In this document: piece after piece, positions 16,749 through 25,567 of the stretch
Numbering within the stretch: the stretch's first letter is position 1
Layout: the number at the start of each line of letters is the position of its first letter
NCBI GenBank assembly: GCA_934646865.1
Contig: CAKUEU010000021.1
Span: 1 to 27,747, forward strand
Direction of reading: 5' to 3'
Origin: an uncultured Collinsella sp.
GTDB taxonomy: Bacteria > Actinomycetota > Coriobacteriia > Coriobacteriales > Coriobacteriaceae
DNA length: 27,747 nt
Notes under the pieces: model-generated
What the model saw: the letters and a program-made list of their open reading frames with translations, nothing else
Database searches by the model: none
What the model was told of the DNA's origin: nothing
Position numbers and translations under genes: made by a program

Positions 16749-16775
16749 ATCTTACCGCAGGCTTACTGAGTTCAA
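16749..16775 (-). promoter_or_regulatory. Candidate promoter of the glycosyltransferase gene
   Basis: TTGAAC (16770-16775) and TAAGAT (16749-16754) on the minus strand, 15 bases apart; an alternative -10 GATATA gives 18. It lies between the pseudouridine synthase stop and the glycosyltransferase start. Confidence 0.35.
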
Positions 16776-16793
16776 GAAACCACCTAATACTGA

Positions 16794-17807
16794 CTAGGCT
16801 TCGAGCAGACCGAGCTGGGTGACGATCTCGTCGCCGGCTTCGGTGCGGCCAAGCGAGCGCGGGGCCAAATCGTCCAAGACGGCGGCAAGATCCCAAGGCA
16901 GCTCGTCGCGGCACTCGATGCGCTCCCCCGTCACGGGATGGTCGAACGCCACACGCCAGGAATGCAGGAATTGCCTGGTCAGGCCCTGATCGGCGCGCGC
17001 ATCGCACTTGCCGTAGAGAGGGTCGCCTACACAGGCATGGTTGATATGGCGCATATGCACGCGAATCTGGTGCGTACGGCCGGTAAACAGATGGCACTCT
17101 ACGAGCGTATAGCCATCGTCAAAGCGGGTGGAATCGAAACGCTCGAGAACCTTGAAGGTCGTGATGGCCTGACGCGCAAAGGGGTCGTCAGAAACAGCCA
17201 TCTTGACGCGGTCGCGCGTGGAGCGTGCGATGCCGGTGTTGATGGTGCCCTCATCCATGGCAATATGACCGTGGACGAGCGTGATATAGCGACGGTCGAG
17301 CGTACGCGTGCGGATAAGGTTCTGCAACGCGCGCTGCGTGTCGTCATCCTTCGCAGCGAGCATAAGACCCGAGGTATCGCGGTCCAAACGATGCACGATA
17401 CCGGGGCGATCCTCACCCTGCACGGTACCCAGATGATCGATACCGCAGTGGTAGACTAGGGCGTTGGCCAGCGTGCCGCTCTCATGACCGTGCGCCGGAT
17501 GGCACACCAGGCCACGCTGCTTGGAGAGCACAATGAGATAGTCGTCCTCATAGCGGATGTCGAGCGGGATGGCCTCGGGAATCACGTCGGTGGGATCGTG
17601 CGGCTCAGGCAGATCGACCGAAAGACGGTCGCCGGCACGCACGGCATACTTTTTAGACAGGCAGGTCTCGCCATTGACGGCAACGGCACCGCCCTCAATC
17701 AGATGCGCACAGGCAGAGCGCGTGGGGCAGCCATCGTTGGCACCCAAATAGGCGTCAAGACGCTGACCAGCGGTATCGTCGGCAACAAGAATATGGATGT
17801 CGGCCAT
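16794..17807 (-). CDS. RluD-type RNA pseudouridine synthase
   Basis: This 337-residue RluA/RluD family enzyme turns specific uridines of RNA, probably 23S rRNA, into pseudouridine. An N-terminal S4 RNA-binding domain (about 10-70; GQRLDAYLG) is followed by the catalytic domain with PGIVHRLDRDTSGLML, where Asp142 is the catalytic residue. LVECHLFTGRTHQIRVHM is the conserved second motif. A short C-terminal extension after residue 305 is less conserved. The start overlaps the lspA stop by one base (TAATG), the common lspA-rluD arrangement. The exact rRNA target cannot be named from sequence. Confidence 0.92.
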   Translation of the reverse strand: MADIHILVADDTAGQRLDAYLGANDGCPTRSACAHLIEGGAVAVNGETCLSKKYAVRAGDRLSVDLPEPHDPTDVIPEAIPLDIRYEDDYLIVLSKQRGLVCHPAHGHESGTLANALVYHCGIDHLGTVQGEDRPGIVHRLDRDTSGLMLAAKDDDTQRALQNLIRTRTLDRRYITLVHGHIAMDEGTINTGIARSTRDRVKMAVSDDPFARQAITTFKVLERFDSTRFDDGYTLVECHLFTGRTHQIRVHMRHINHACVGDPLYGKCDARADQGLTRQFLHSWRVAFDHPVTGERIECRDELPWDLAAVLDDLAPRSLGRTEAGDEIVTQLGLLEA

Positions 17808-18388
17808 TAGCGCTCGTTCCTTTCGCGAATCTTGCGGGCACGCTCCCCACGCTGCTTGGCCTTGCGCTTGGCGCGGGCCTCGTCACGGGCGTTGAGCTCG
17901 GCGGTCGCATCAACCTCGCGGGCCGCAGGGCTCAAGAACATGTAGCCGATAAGGGCGAGCACGACGCCCACGGTAATGCCGATATCGGCCACATTAAAGA
18001 CGGGAAAGTCGATGAAGGTGGTGGCAATAAAATCGGTCACGAAGCCAAAGGCCAGACGGTCGATAGCGTTGCCGATGGCACCACCCGCAACCATCGCCAT
18101 ACCCACAACCTCCAGGTGAGCGAGCTGAGGTGCGCGAAGCACGTACACCGCGATCGCAACGATGACGACCAGTGCCAGCACGGCAAACGCAATGCCATGC
18201 CCCTCGCCCATGCTAAAGGCCGCACCGATATTGCGCACAAACAGGAAGTCGATCACACCGGGGATGACGGTCACATGCAAAGCATCGCCCACGGCGCGAA
18301 CCGCAAGCTTGGTCAGCTGATCAAGAAGCAGCACAAAGAGCGCCACACCACCAGCAACACCCAACCGCCAACGCAAAGGCGGTGTCAT
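17807..18388 (-). CDS. lspA: Lipoprotein signal peptidase II
   Basis: This inner-membrane aspartic peptidase removes signal peptides from lipidated prolipoproteins. It has 193 residues with four hydrophobic segments. Signature motifs are NIGAAFSMG (53-61), GGAIGNAIDRL (102-112) with catalytic Asp110, and FNVADIGITVG (131-141) with catalytic Asp135. Beyond residue 155 there is an extra tail of about 38 residues dense in Arg, Lys and Glu, longer than in many LspA. The chosen ATG follows GGGG; a TTG 18 bases upstream with a better-placed AGGGGA is an alternative start. A TATAAG box at 18458-18463 may be its -10. It is co-transcribed with the rluD-type gene. Confidence 0.93.
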   Translation of the reverse strand: MTPPLRWRLGVAGGVALFVLLLDQLTKLAVRAVGDALHVTVIPGVIDFLFVRNIGAAFSMGEGHGIAFAVLALVVIVAIAVYVLRAPQLAHLEVVGMAMVAGGAIGNAIDRLAFGFVTDFIATTFIDFPVFNVADIGITVGVVLALIGYMFLSPAAREVDATAELNARDEARAKRKAKQRGERARKIRERNER

Positions 18389-18516
18389 AACCCCAGTACG
18401 ACCCAAATCAATCCCCTACCCTCATGAAATCGAATTACGTTTAACGCAAGTAATCATCTTATAGTGACAAACTCCAAACGCGCAGCATATTCACCAACGA
18501 AAGCCAAATAACCAGC

Positions 18517-18556
18517 ACAAAACAAAAGCGACATTCCGAAGAACGGAATGTCGCTT
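18517..18556 (-). terminator. Terminator of ileS
   Basis: A perfect 13-base stem (18526-18538 with 18544-18556) and a five-base loop are followed by TTGTTTTG on the minus strand. It lies about 70 bases after the ileS stop. The rest of the 239 bases between ileS and lspA holds only the lspA leader. Confidence 0.9.
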
Positions 18557-18627
18557 ATTATCAGCGGAGCAAATGGACCAAAGACGCCCAAATTCGCCCA
18601 ATAACTAAAATGCTAGGTTACCGTGCC

Positions 18628-21429
18628 TTAAAGGGCTTCGGCGCAGCGTTTACAGATATGCGCGTGGCCGTTGTACTCACCGACGGTAGTACGGTAGTTC
18701 CAGCAACGGTCGCAGCACTCGCCCTCGGCAGCCTCGATGACAACGGAAAGCTCCTCGCCCTGGGTCAGTTCAACATCGGAGACGATGTAGAACTCGGCCA
18801 GGTCGACGGCCTTGTCGCCGGTCAGCAGCGCGTACATCTCGGCGGGAACGACCGCATTGACGCGGACCTGCTGGCTCTTGGTAAAGGTGCCAGCGGAGCG
18901 GGCATCCTCAAGGGCCTTGGTCACAGCGCTACGGAGCTCGAGCGAGGCCTCGAGCACGCCCTCAAATTCATTGGCCTCGTCGACCGTGATGGGCGACTTG
19001 TACCAATCGAGGAGCGCGGCGTACTTCTGGTGATCGACGCAGCCGGCGGGCGCATAGGCCATGGCCTCGTCGACCGTGTAGGACAGGATCGGCTGCAGGT
19101 CGCGCATGAGCATCGAGAAGAGCTCGGCCAGCACGGTCTGGGCGCTGCGGCGCTCGAGCGAACCGGGCTTGTCGCAGTACAGACGGTCCTTCAGGGCGTC
19201 GAGGTACACGTTGGAAAGCTCGGTGACTACGAAGTCGTAGAGCGCACGGTAGGCGCGCGGGAACTCGTAGCTGGCGTAGGCGTCGTCGACCTCGGCCTGG
19301 ACCTGGGTCAGGCGGGCAACCATGAGCTTGTCGAGCGGCAGCAGGTCGGCAAAGGCGACGCCGTCGGTCTCGGGCTCAAACTGGCCCTCGAGCTCGGAGA
19401 GCAAGAAGCGCAGCGTGTTACGGAAACGACGGTAGGCATCGGACGTACGGGCAAGGATCTCGTGGTCGATGGAGACGTCGGAGCTGGTGTCGACGGAGGC
19501 AACCCACAGGCGGATGATGTCGGCGCCCATCTCGTCGCAGACCTTGTTGGGGTCGATAACGTTGCCGAGCGACTTGGACATCTTGCGGCCCTGGCCGTCG
19601 AGGGTGAAGCCTTGCGAGACGACCGCCTTGTACGGAGCGTGACCGTTAGCGCCCACCGAGGTGAGCAGCGAGCTCTGGAACCAACCGCGATGCTGATCGG
19701 AGCCCTCGAGGTACACGTCCGCCGGGTACTCGAGCTCGGGGCGGTACTCGCAGACGGCCTTCCAGGAGACGCCGGAATCCCACCACACGTCAAGGATGTC
19801 CTTATCGGCCTTGAGGTGATGACCGCCGCACTTGGGGCAGACGCAGGCCTCGCCCAGGTAGCTCTCGGGAGCGTCGGTGAACCAGGCGTCGGAGCCCTTC
19901 TCGTGGAAGAGCTTGATGACGGCGTCGAGCGTGGCGTCGTTCATGACCTTCTCGCCGCAGTCGGCGCAGGTGTAGCTCGGGATAGGCACGCCCCAGTTGC
20001 GCTGGCGGCTGATGCACCAGTCGGGACGCTGCTCGACCATGGCGCCGATGCGGTTGGCGGCGTGAGCCGGATACCACTTGACGTTCTCGCGGACCTCCTT
20101 GCCAGCCTGCTCGCGCAGACCGGTCTTGTCCATCGAGACAAACCACTGGTCGGTAGCACGGAAGAGCACCGGGTGCTTGCAGCGCCAGCAGTGCGGATAG
20201 CTGTGCGTGATCTTCTTCTCGAGGACCAGGGTGCCGCGCTCGCGCAGGAACTCGATGATGTGCGGGTTGGCTTCATCGGTATCCATACCGCTGAAGGGGC
20301 CACCGGTGCCAAACTCCTCACCGGTGTAGAACTTGCCGTCGTCATCGACCGGCATGCAGATGTCGGTGATGCCCTCCTTGAGGCAGGCGAAGTAGTCGTC
20401 GACGCCGTGGCCGGGGGAGTTGTGGACGATACCGGTACCGTCATCGACACCGACGTAATCGGCCAGCAGCGCCACGCCCTCGACACCGTCGAAGATCGGC
20501 TGCTTGTAGTGGATGTGGTGGAAGGTCTCGGCGGGAACCACGTAGGGCTTGCCGTCGACCATGACCGGGGTGTACTCCCAGCCAAACTCCTCGCAGCACT
20601 TGGGAGCCAGGTCCTCGAGCATGACCTCGGCGCGACCGTCGTGCTCAACGGCGACGTAAGCGGCGCCGGGCTTGAGGGAGACTGCCTGGTCGGAGGGGAT
20701 GGTCCACGGCGTGGTCGTCCAGATGATGAAGTCGACCGGGCCGTCGAAGTTCTCGAGGCCGGCAGGCTTGGAGGTCATCTCGAAGCGCACGAAGATGGAG
20801 GGGCTCGTCTCGTCGGAGTACTCGATCTCGGCCTCGGCGAGCGCGGTGTGGCAGTGCTTGCACCAGTGGACGGGCTTGTGACCGCGATAGATCATGCCCT
20901 TATCGAACATGGCCTTAAAGACCTCGATGTCGGCGGCATCATGCTGGTGATAGAGCGTCAGGTACGGGTTGTCCCAGTCGCCGAGCACGCCCAGGCGACG
21001 GAAGCCAGCCTTCTGCAGCTCGATGTTCTCGACGGCGAACTTGTTGCAGAGCTCGCGGATCTTAGCCGTGGAAGTCTGGTTGAACTTCTCGGTGCCGAGC
21101 TTCTCCTCGACCTTGTGCTCGATCGGCTGACCGTGGCAGTCCCAACCGGGGACATAGGGAACTTCGCAGCCCTGCATCATCCAGTAACGGTTGATCATGT
21201 CCTTGGAGATCTTGTTCATGGCGTGGCCGATGTGGATCGGACCGTTGGCGTACGGAGGGCCGTCGTGCAGCACGAACTTCTTGTGACCCTCGTTCTTCTT
21301 CAGAACTTGCTCGTAGACCTTGTTGTCCTGCCAGTCCTTGAGTCGCTTGGGCTCGGACTTGGAAAGACCGGCACGCATGGGAAATCCGGTTTTGGGCAGA
21401 TTCATCGTCTGCTTGTACTCGTTTGCCAC
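18628..21429 (-). CDS. ileS: Isoleucyl-tRNA synthetase
   Basis: It charges tRNA-Ile and edits valine. The 933 residues begin with GTG, chosen because GAAAGGGG lies five bases upstream and the T-box leader occupies the DNA before it. The class I core has HIGH at 66-69 and KMSKS at 616-620. The C-terminus carries the zinc motif with Cys906, Cys909, Cys926 and Cys929 (CDRCW and ICKRC), typical of bacterial type IleRS. Expression is very probably controlled by the T-box element upstream, which senses uncharged tRNA-Ile. A strong terminator follows, so it forms its own unit. Confidence 0.97.
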   Translation of the reverse strand: MANEYKQTMNLPKTGFPMRAGLSKSEPKRLKDWQDNKVYEQVLKKNEGHKKFVLHDGPPYANGPIHIGHAMNKISKDMINRYWMMQGCEVPYVPGWDCHGQPIEHKVEEKLGTEKFNQTSTAKIRELCNKFAVENIELQKAGFRRLGVLGDWDNPYLTLYHQHDAADIEVFKAMFDKGMIYRGHKPVHWCKHCHTALAEAEIEYSDETSPSIFVRFEMTSKPAGLENFDGPVDFIIWTTTPWTIPSDQAVSLKPGAAYVAVEHDGRAEVMLEDLAPKCCEEFGWEYTPVMVDGKPYVVPAETFHHIHYKQPIFDGVEGVALLADYVGVDDGTGIVHNSPGHGVDDYFACLKEGITDICMPVDDDGKFYTGEEFGTGGPFSGMDTDEANPHIIEFLRERGTLVLEKKITHSYPHCWRCKHPVLFRATDQWFVSMDKTGLREQAGKEVRENVKWYPAHAANRIGAMVEQRPDWCISRQRNWGVPIPSYTCADCGEKVMNDATLDAVIKLFHEKGSDAWFTDAPESYLGEACVCPKCGGHHLKADKDILDVWWDSGVSWKAVCEYRPELEYPADVYLEGSDQHRGWFQSSLLTSVGANGHAPYKAVVSQGFTLDGQGRKMSKSLGNVIDPNKVCDEMGADIIRLWVASVDTSSDVSIDHEILARTSDAYRRFRNTLRFLLSELEGQFEPETDGVAFADLLPLDKLMVARLTQVQAEVDDAYASYEFPRAYRALYDFVVTELSNVYLDALKDRLYCDKPGSLERRSAQTVLAELFSMLMRDLQPILSYTVDEAMAYAPAGCVDHQKYAALLDWYKSPITVDEANEFEGVLEASLELRSAVTKALEDARSAGTFTKSQQVRVNAVVPAEMYALLTGDKAVDLAEFYIVSDVELTQGEELSVVIEAAEGECCDRCWNYRTTVGEYNGHAHICKRCAEAL

Positions 21430-21472
21430 GGTACCCCTTTCTTGTCGTGGGCGCGCACGCCCTCTGGGCACC

Positions 21473-21510
21473 AAAAAAGCGCCCGTCCCTGCAAGCTGGG
21501 ACGAAGCGCC
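21473..21510 (-). terminator. T-box terminator of the ileS leader
   Basis: CGTCCC pairs with GGGACG (21498-21503 with 21484-21489), extended by GCGC on both sides across an internal loop, and TTTTTT follows on the minus strand (21473-21478). It shares its left arm with the antiterminator, so the two folds exclude each other. Confidence 0.85.
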
Positions 21511-21775
21511 ACAAAACGGGCCGTGCGCCCGCAAAAGCTCTTCGCTTAACCACCCAGCTTAGATGCCCTCGCCCGCGTCGCCGCGCGCTCGCATCCGTTA
21601 CTCGGCTGGCCTGTATCGACGACCATCTCGGCGATGTCTACTAAGACGAACCTGTTCGGCACGTCCGTTGGGACCGCAGCTCCGGGGTGATTTTCATCGG
21701 TCGCATGCACGGGTTCTCAGCACTCCCCGCTCTCTGTGGCATGCGGATGGCCGACTACTCGTCCCCATCAACGCT
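21473..21775 (-). promoter_or_regulatory. T-box riboswitch (Ile specifier) controlling ileS
   Basis: The leader has the full order of a transcriptional T-box. Stem I begins near 21770 with GACGAGTAG, its distal part has ACAGAGAGCGGGG, and the specifier loop reads GAAAATCACC with codon ATC (21689-21691, Ile) followed by A. The T-box core TGGGTGGTTAAGCG (21543-21556) offers TGGT to pair with the ACCA end of tRNA-Ile. In the antiterminator, AAGCTGGG (21553-21560) pairs perfectly with CCCAGCTT (21493-21500) and AAGCG (21543-21547) with CGCTT (21504-21508), leaving the TGGT bulge. The competing terminator stem ends in six T. Uncharged tRNA-Ile would favour read-through. A further small hairpin (21449-21462) lies before the start site. 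Confidence 0.9.
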
Positions 21776-21867
21776 TATGCGCTGTATGGTAGCACGGTCC
21801 GCGCCAGCGAAAAACCCTCAACACTGGTTTTATACGTTCGAAATTTCTCGCGAACACAGACCTTCTC

Positions 21868-21897
21868 TTGGAGCAAAATACCTGAAAGCACTTTATC
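21868..21897 (+). promoter_or_regulatory. Candidate promoter of the GldA-like gene
   Basis: TTGGAG (21868-21873) and TTTATC (21892-21897) are 18 bases apart. Upstream, GTTCG (21836-21840) and CGAAC (21851-21855) form a spaced inverted repeat that could be an operator. Both elements are weak. Confidence 0.3.
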
Positions 21898-21915
21898 GAA
21901 CGAAAGAAGGTTGCC

Positions 21916-23004
21916 ATGCGCACCATTGGAATGAGCGATTACACCGTTGGCGAGGATTGCTTTGCCGAGCTGCCCGCCTCGCTGGCCGAGTACGGAGCGA
22001 CGAAGGTCGCCATCATTGGCGGTAAGCGCGCCCTGGCCGCAGCGCTGCCGGGTATCGAGGCGGCACTTGAGGGCACCGATGTCGAGGTTCTGGAGACACG
22101 CGTCTACGGTACCAACAGCACGCGTGCCAATATCGCCAAGGTCGTGAACTCCCCTGCCTGCCAGGAGGCTGACGTGCTCATCGCCTGCGGCGGTGGCAAG
22201 GCGCTCGACACCGTCAAGACCGCGGCCATCGAGCTCAAGAAGATCGTCTTCACCGTCCCGACGATCTGCTCCAACTGCTCTGCCGCGACCGCCATTGCCG
22301 TCGTGTACAACGACGACGGCTCGCTCGAGGGCTATTCGTATCCCAACCGCCCCGCACACATCTTCATCAACCCCAAGATCATCGCCGAGGCGCCGGCGGA
22401 GTACTTCTGGGCCGGTGTGGGCGACGCCCTGTCTAAGCAGCCCGAGGTCGAGTACGCCACGAGCGCCGGCAACCTGGAGCACACAGCCGGCCTTGGCCTG
22501 GCACTTGCCCATACCTGCTCCGAGCCGCTGTTTACCTATGGCGTCCAGGGTCTTGAGGACGTGCGTCAGGACCTGTCGAGCGAGGCCGTCAAGCAAATCG
22601 CGCTCAACATCGTGGTCAACACGGGCTATGTCTCGAACCTCACGAACCAAAACGATTACTACTACAACTCGAGCGTGGCGCACGCGTTCTACAACGCCAC
22701 CTGCAGCATCCCGCGCGAGGAAACCTATCTACACGGCGAGGTCGTGAGCCTGGGCGTGCTCGTACTGTTTGCCTATACGGGCGATACCGAGAACCTTGAG
22801 CGCTACGCTGCCTTTAACAAGCAGATGGGCCTGCCCGTGACGCTTGAGCAGGTCGGCCTTACCGAGGCGGACATCCCGGCCCTGTGCGAGTTCGCGCACG
22901 CCACCAACGAGTGGAAGCAGGGCAACCCGGAGCCCTTCACCGACGAGAAGTTCGCCGCCGCCATCAAGGCCGCCAACGCCTACGGCCACTCCATCCTGGC
23001 CTAA
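21916..23004 (+). CDS. Glycerol dehydrogenase-like iron/zinc-containing alcohol dehydrogenase
   Basis: A 362-residue member of the GldA group, which oxidises glycerol to dihydroxyacetone with NAD or reduces related carbonyls. The nucleotide site shows as CGGGKALDTVK (91-101) and the TVPTICSNCSA segment (113-123). Metal ligands are Asp170 (GVGDALSK), His256 (SVAHAF) and His273 (LHGEV). GldA proteins share this triad, but substrate can differ in this fold, so glycerol is a likely rather than certain substrate. AAGAAGG lies about five bases before the ATG. It is one of the few plus-strand genes, transcribed away from ileS, and ends at a strong bidirectional terminator. Confidence 0.88.
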   Translation: MRTIGMSDYTVGEDCFAELPASLAEYGATKVAIIGGKRALAAALPGIEAALEGTDVEVLETRVYGTNSTRANIAKVVNSPACQEADVLIACGGGKALDTVKTAAIELKKIVFTVPTICSNCSAATAIAVVYNDDGSLEGYSYPNRPAHIFINPKIIAEAPAEYFWAGVGDALSKQPEVEYATSAGNLEHTAGLGLALAHTCSEPLFTYGVQGLEDVRQDLSSEAVKQIALNIVVNTGYVSNLTNQNDYYYNSSVAHAFYNATCSIPREETYLHGEVVSLGVLVLFAYTGDTENLERYAAFNKQMGLPVTLEQVGLTEADIPALCEFAHATNEWKQGNPEPFTDEKFAAAIKAANAYGHSILA

Positions 23005-23011
23005 CCGACCA

Positions 23012-23053
23012 AAACCGCCACAAAGGGGACAGGCACCTTTGTGGCGGTTTTTT
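23012..23053. terminator. Bidirectional terminator between the GldA-like gene and DUF523 gene
   Basis: A perfect 15-base stem (23012-23026 with 23036-23050) with a nine-base loop is followed by T6 on the plus strand and preceded by A4, so it can stop both converging genes. Arms and base order closely resemble the terminator at 15368. Confidence 0.9.
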
Positions 23054-23507
23054 ATTGCTGCAACATGCTCTGATCGAATTCGCTTGCCGGGATTACGCAG
23101 TAGCCGTGGCGGAGCAGAAGGTCGACGAAGACGCCGTTGCCCGCCACGAGGGTACCGCTGAAGGTTCCGTCGTAGATACGTCCCACGCCGCATGAAGGGC
23201 TGCGATCTTGCAGTATGCACGCGACGATCTCGGACGGACCGCCTGCCTGCTCGCACATATCGAGCGCGCGCTGGGCGCCCAGGCGAAACTCGCGATCGAC
23301 CGACACGCCCTCGCGGGTGCGAACCTCACCGTCCACAATCTCGGATGGGTCGCGCGGCGTTGGCAGGCCGCCAAAGACCTCGGGGCACACCAGCAGCACC
23401 TCGGTCCCCGTGCGCTCGCACGCTTCGACCAGCTCGCGATGATAATTGTCGAGCCCGTTGTACTTGCAGCACTCGCCCATTAAGCAGGCGCTCACCACGA
23501 TCTTCAT
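23052..23507 (-). CDS. DUF523 family protein
   Basis: A 151-residue cytoplasmic protein of unknown function. Family signatures are VSACLMGECCKYNG (5-18), CPEVFGGLPTPRDP (41-54) and RSPSCG (102-107), whose conserved cysteines suggest metal or iron-sulfur binding. The ATG at 23507 has GAGGGG six bases upstream; an ATG six bases earlier overlaps that site and is unlikely. It follows the ftsH terminator and converges on the GldA-like gene. Confidence 0.9.
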   Translation of the reverse strand: MKIVVSACLMGECCKYNGLDNYHRELVEACERTGTEVLLVCPEVFGGLPTPRDPSEIVDGEVRTREGVSVDREFRLGAQRALDMCEQAGGPSEIVACILQDRSPSCGVGRIYDGTFSGTLVAGNGVFVDLLLRHGYCVIPASEFDQSMLQQ

Positions 23508-23522
23508 TTCCATCCCCTCTCA

Positions 23523-23563
23523 GCAAAACGCCCCATTTGAGATCATCACTCAAATGGGGCGTT
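23523..23563 (-). terminator. Terminator of ftsH
   Basis: A perfect 15-base stem (23527-23541 with 23549-23563) and seven-base loop are followed by TTTTGC on the minus strand, 19 bases after the ftsH stop. Confidence 0.9.
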
Positions 23564-23582
23564 CGACGCTATGCGACCAGAC

Positions 23583-25490
23583 TTACTGTTGCTTCGGCAT
23601 CAGCGGGTTCTCACGCGTGAGGAGATTCATGAACTCCTCGCCCGTGATGGTCTCCTTCTTGTACAGATAACGAGCCAGCTCATGAAGCTTGAACTTGTTC
23701 TCCTTCAGGATCTGCAGGGCGCGATCGTGCGCGTCCTCGATCAGCTTGGCGACAATCGCGTCCACGCGCTCGGCGGTACCGGGGGCGCAGGTAAGCGAAG
23801 TGTCCTGGTTGAGATACGCGTTCTGAACGGTTCCGAGCGCCATCATGCCAAACTCGTCAGACATACCAAAGCGCGTCACCATGTTGCGGGCGAGCTTGGT
23901 GGCCTGCTCGATATCGTTAGCGGCACCGGTCGTCATCTCGCCAAAGATGAGCTCCTCGGCCGCGCGACCACCGCAGTAGACGGCGAGTTTGTCCAGGACC
24001 TCCTGGCGCGTGGTCAGGAAACGCTCGTCCTCCTCGACCTGCATGGTGTAGCCCAGAGCACCGCTCGTACGCGGCACGATGGTGATCTTCGTGACCGGCG
24101 CGGAGCCCTTCTGACGGGCGGCGACGATGGCGTGGCCGATCTCGTGATAGGAAACGACCTGCTTCTCGTGGTCGGACAGCACCGTGGACTTACGCTGCTG
24201 ACCGGCGATGACGACCTCCACCGATTCCTCGAAGTCGTCCTGCGTGGCGCGCTTGCGACCCTCGCGGACGGCGCGAAGGGCGCCCTCGTTGATAATGTTG
24301 GCCAGGTCGGCGCCCGAGGCACCGGGCGTGGCGCGGGCAATCGCGGTCAGATCGATCGGTGGCTCGGTCTTCACGCTCTTGGCATGCAGCTCAAGAATGT
24401 TCTTGCGGCCGGTCAGGTCGGGCAGCTCAACGGGAATACGGCGATCAAAACGACCGGGGCGCAGTAGGGCCGGATCGAGGCTGTCGGGGCGGTTGGTCGC
24501 GGCCAAAACGACGATACCCTTATGGTTGTCGAAGCCGTCCATCTCAGTCAGCAGCTGATTAAGCGTCTGCTCGCGCTCGTCGTTGCCGCTAAAACCGCCG
24601 CCATCGCGCTTCTTGCCGATGGTATCGATCTCGTCGATAAAGACGATGCACGGGGCCTTTTCCTTGGCCTGCTTAAACAGATCACGCACCTTGGCGGCGC
24701 CACGGCCGACGAACATCTCAACGAACTCAGAGCCCGAAATACTAAAGAACGGCACGCCCGCCTCGCCGGCAACAGCCTTAGCGAGCAGGGTCTTACCGGT
24801 GCCCGGAGGGCCGACGAGTAGGGCACCGCGCGGCAGCTTGGCGCCGATCTCCTCGTAACGCTGCGGCTTCTCCAGAAAGTCAACGACCTCTTTGAGGGAC
24901 TCCTTAGCCTCTTCCTGGCCGGCGACGTCCTTAAAGGTCACGCCCACGTCCTTGGAGGCGATCACGCGCGCGCCGGACTTACCCAGTCCGCCGCCGCCAA
25001 ATCCGCCGCCGCCAAAGTTCATCGACGGGCCGTCATCGCCCATGGCCTTCTTCATGCGGCGGTTGAGCCACCAGCCGATCAGGAAGAAAATCGCCATGGG
25101 AAGAATGAGCGTGAGAAGGTAATAGGTCATCAAACCCGAGTTTTTATCGGGAACGACCGACTCCAGCGAAGCACCGGATTCAAGCACGCGATCGGTAAAG
25201 CCCGCATCGTTCGGCACACCGGTCGTCTTGTAGGCGATGTTCTCGTCCTCGCCCTTCTTGGTGTAATAGATCGTGTAATCGTCCGTGTTGTACTCGACCT
25301 TGTCGACGCTCTTCTTATCGAGCGCCTTGACAAACGTCGAGTAGTCGGTCTTCGTAATCTGCTGCGTGTGACCGATGTTGGGAAACAGAACGGTCGAGAG
25401 CACGAGGTAGACGACGAAGGCGATGAGCACGTAGAGGATCATATTCCGTCTACGTTTGTTGTCATCCATCTCCATCTGCTTGAACTCCAT
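23583..25490 (-). CDS. ftsH: ATP-dependent zinc metalloprotease FtsH
   Basis: This membrane-anchored AAA+ protease degrades damaged membrane and regulatory proteins. The 635 residues have two membrane segments (about 17-36 and 121-141) with an extracellular domain between, and a Gly-rich linker (GGGGFGGGG, 160-168). The ATPase has Walker A GPPGTGKT (227-234), Walker B IVFIDEID (282-289) and the pore motif FVEMF (256-260). The peptidase site is HEIGH (449-453), with the third ligand in [11 protein letters not shown]. An ATG at 25475 has GGAG nine bases upstream and may be the true start; the first one has no clear site. It is divergent from the adenosyltransferase-like gene. Confidence 0.96.
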   Translation of the reverse strand: MEFKQMEMDDNKRRRNMILYVLIAFVVYLVLSTVLFPNIGHTQQITKTDYSTFVKALDKKSVDKVEYNTDDYTIYYTKKGEDENIAYKTTGVPNDAGFTDRVLESGASLESVVPDKNSGLMTYYLLTLILPMAIFFLIGWWLNRRMKKAMGDDGPSMNFGGGGFGGGGLGKSGARVIASKDVGVTFKDVAGQEEAKESLKEVVDFLEKPQRYEEIGAKLPRGALLVGPPGTGKTLLAKAVAGEAGVPFFSISGSEFVEMFVGRGAAKVRDLFKQAKEKAPCIVFIDEIDTIGKKRDGGGFSGNDEREQTLNQLLTEMDGFDNHKGIVVLAATNRPDSLDPALLRPGRFDRRIPVELPDLTGRKNILELHAKSVKTEPPIDLTAIARATPGASGADLANIINEGALRAVREGRKRATQDDFEESVEVVIAGQQRKSTVLSDHEKQVVSYHEIGHAIVAARQKGSAPVTKITIVPRTSGALGYTMQVEEDERFLTTRQEVLDKLAVYCGGRAAEELIFGEMTTGAANDIEQATKLARNMVTRFGMSDEFGMMALGTVQNAYLNQDTSLTCAPGTAERVDAIVAKLIEDAHDRALQILKENKFKLHELARYLYKKETITGEEFMNLLTRENPLMPKQQ

Positions 25491-25567
25491 CTACTGGGGT
25501 TGATAATGCTTTCTAGAATACCCAACCCGGGCGGCGATAAACCGACGCCGGGCACGAAAGGACAGAG

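Noticed and set aside
18610..21549. 979-codon open frame on the plus strand opposite ileS
   Set aside because: Same explanation: mirror of a codon-biased gene, no motif, and the ileS frame carries HIGH, KMSKS and the zinc site.
25491..25567. Cobalamin riboswitch before the adenosyltransferase-like gene
   Set aside because: The gap to ftsH is 77 bases and shows only a bulged GC hairpin, with no B12-box-like sequence.
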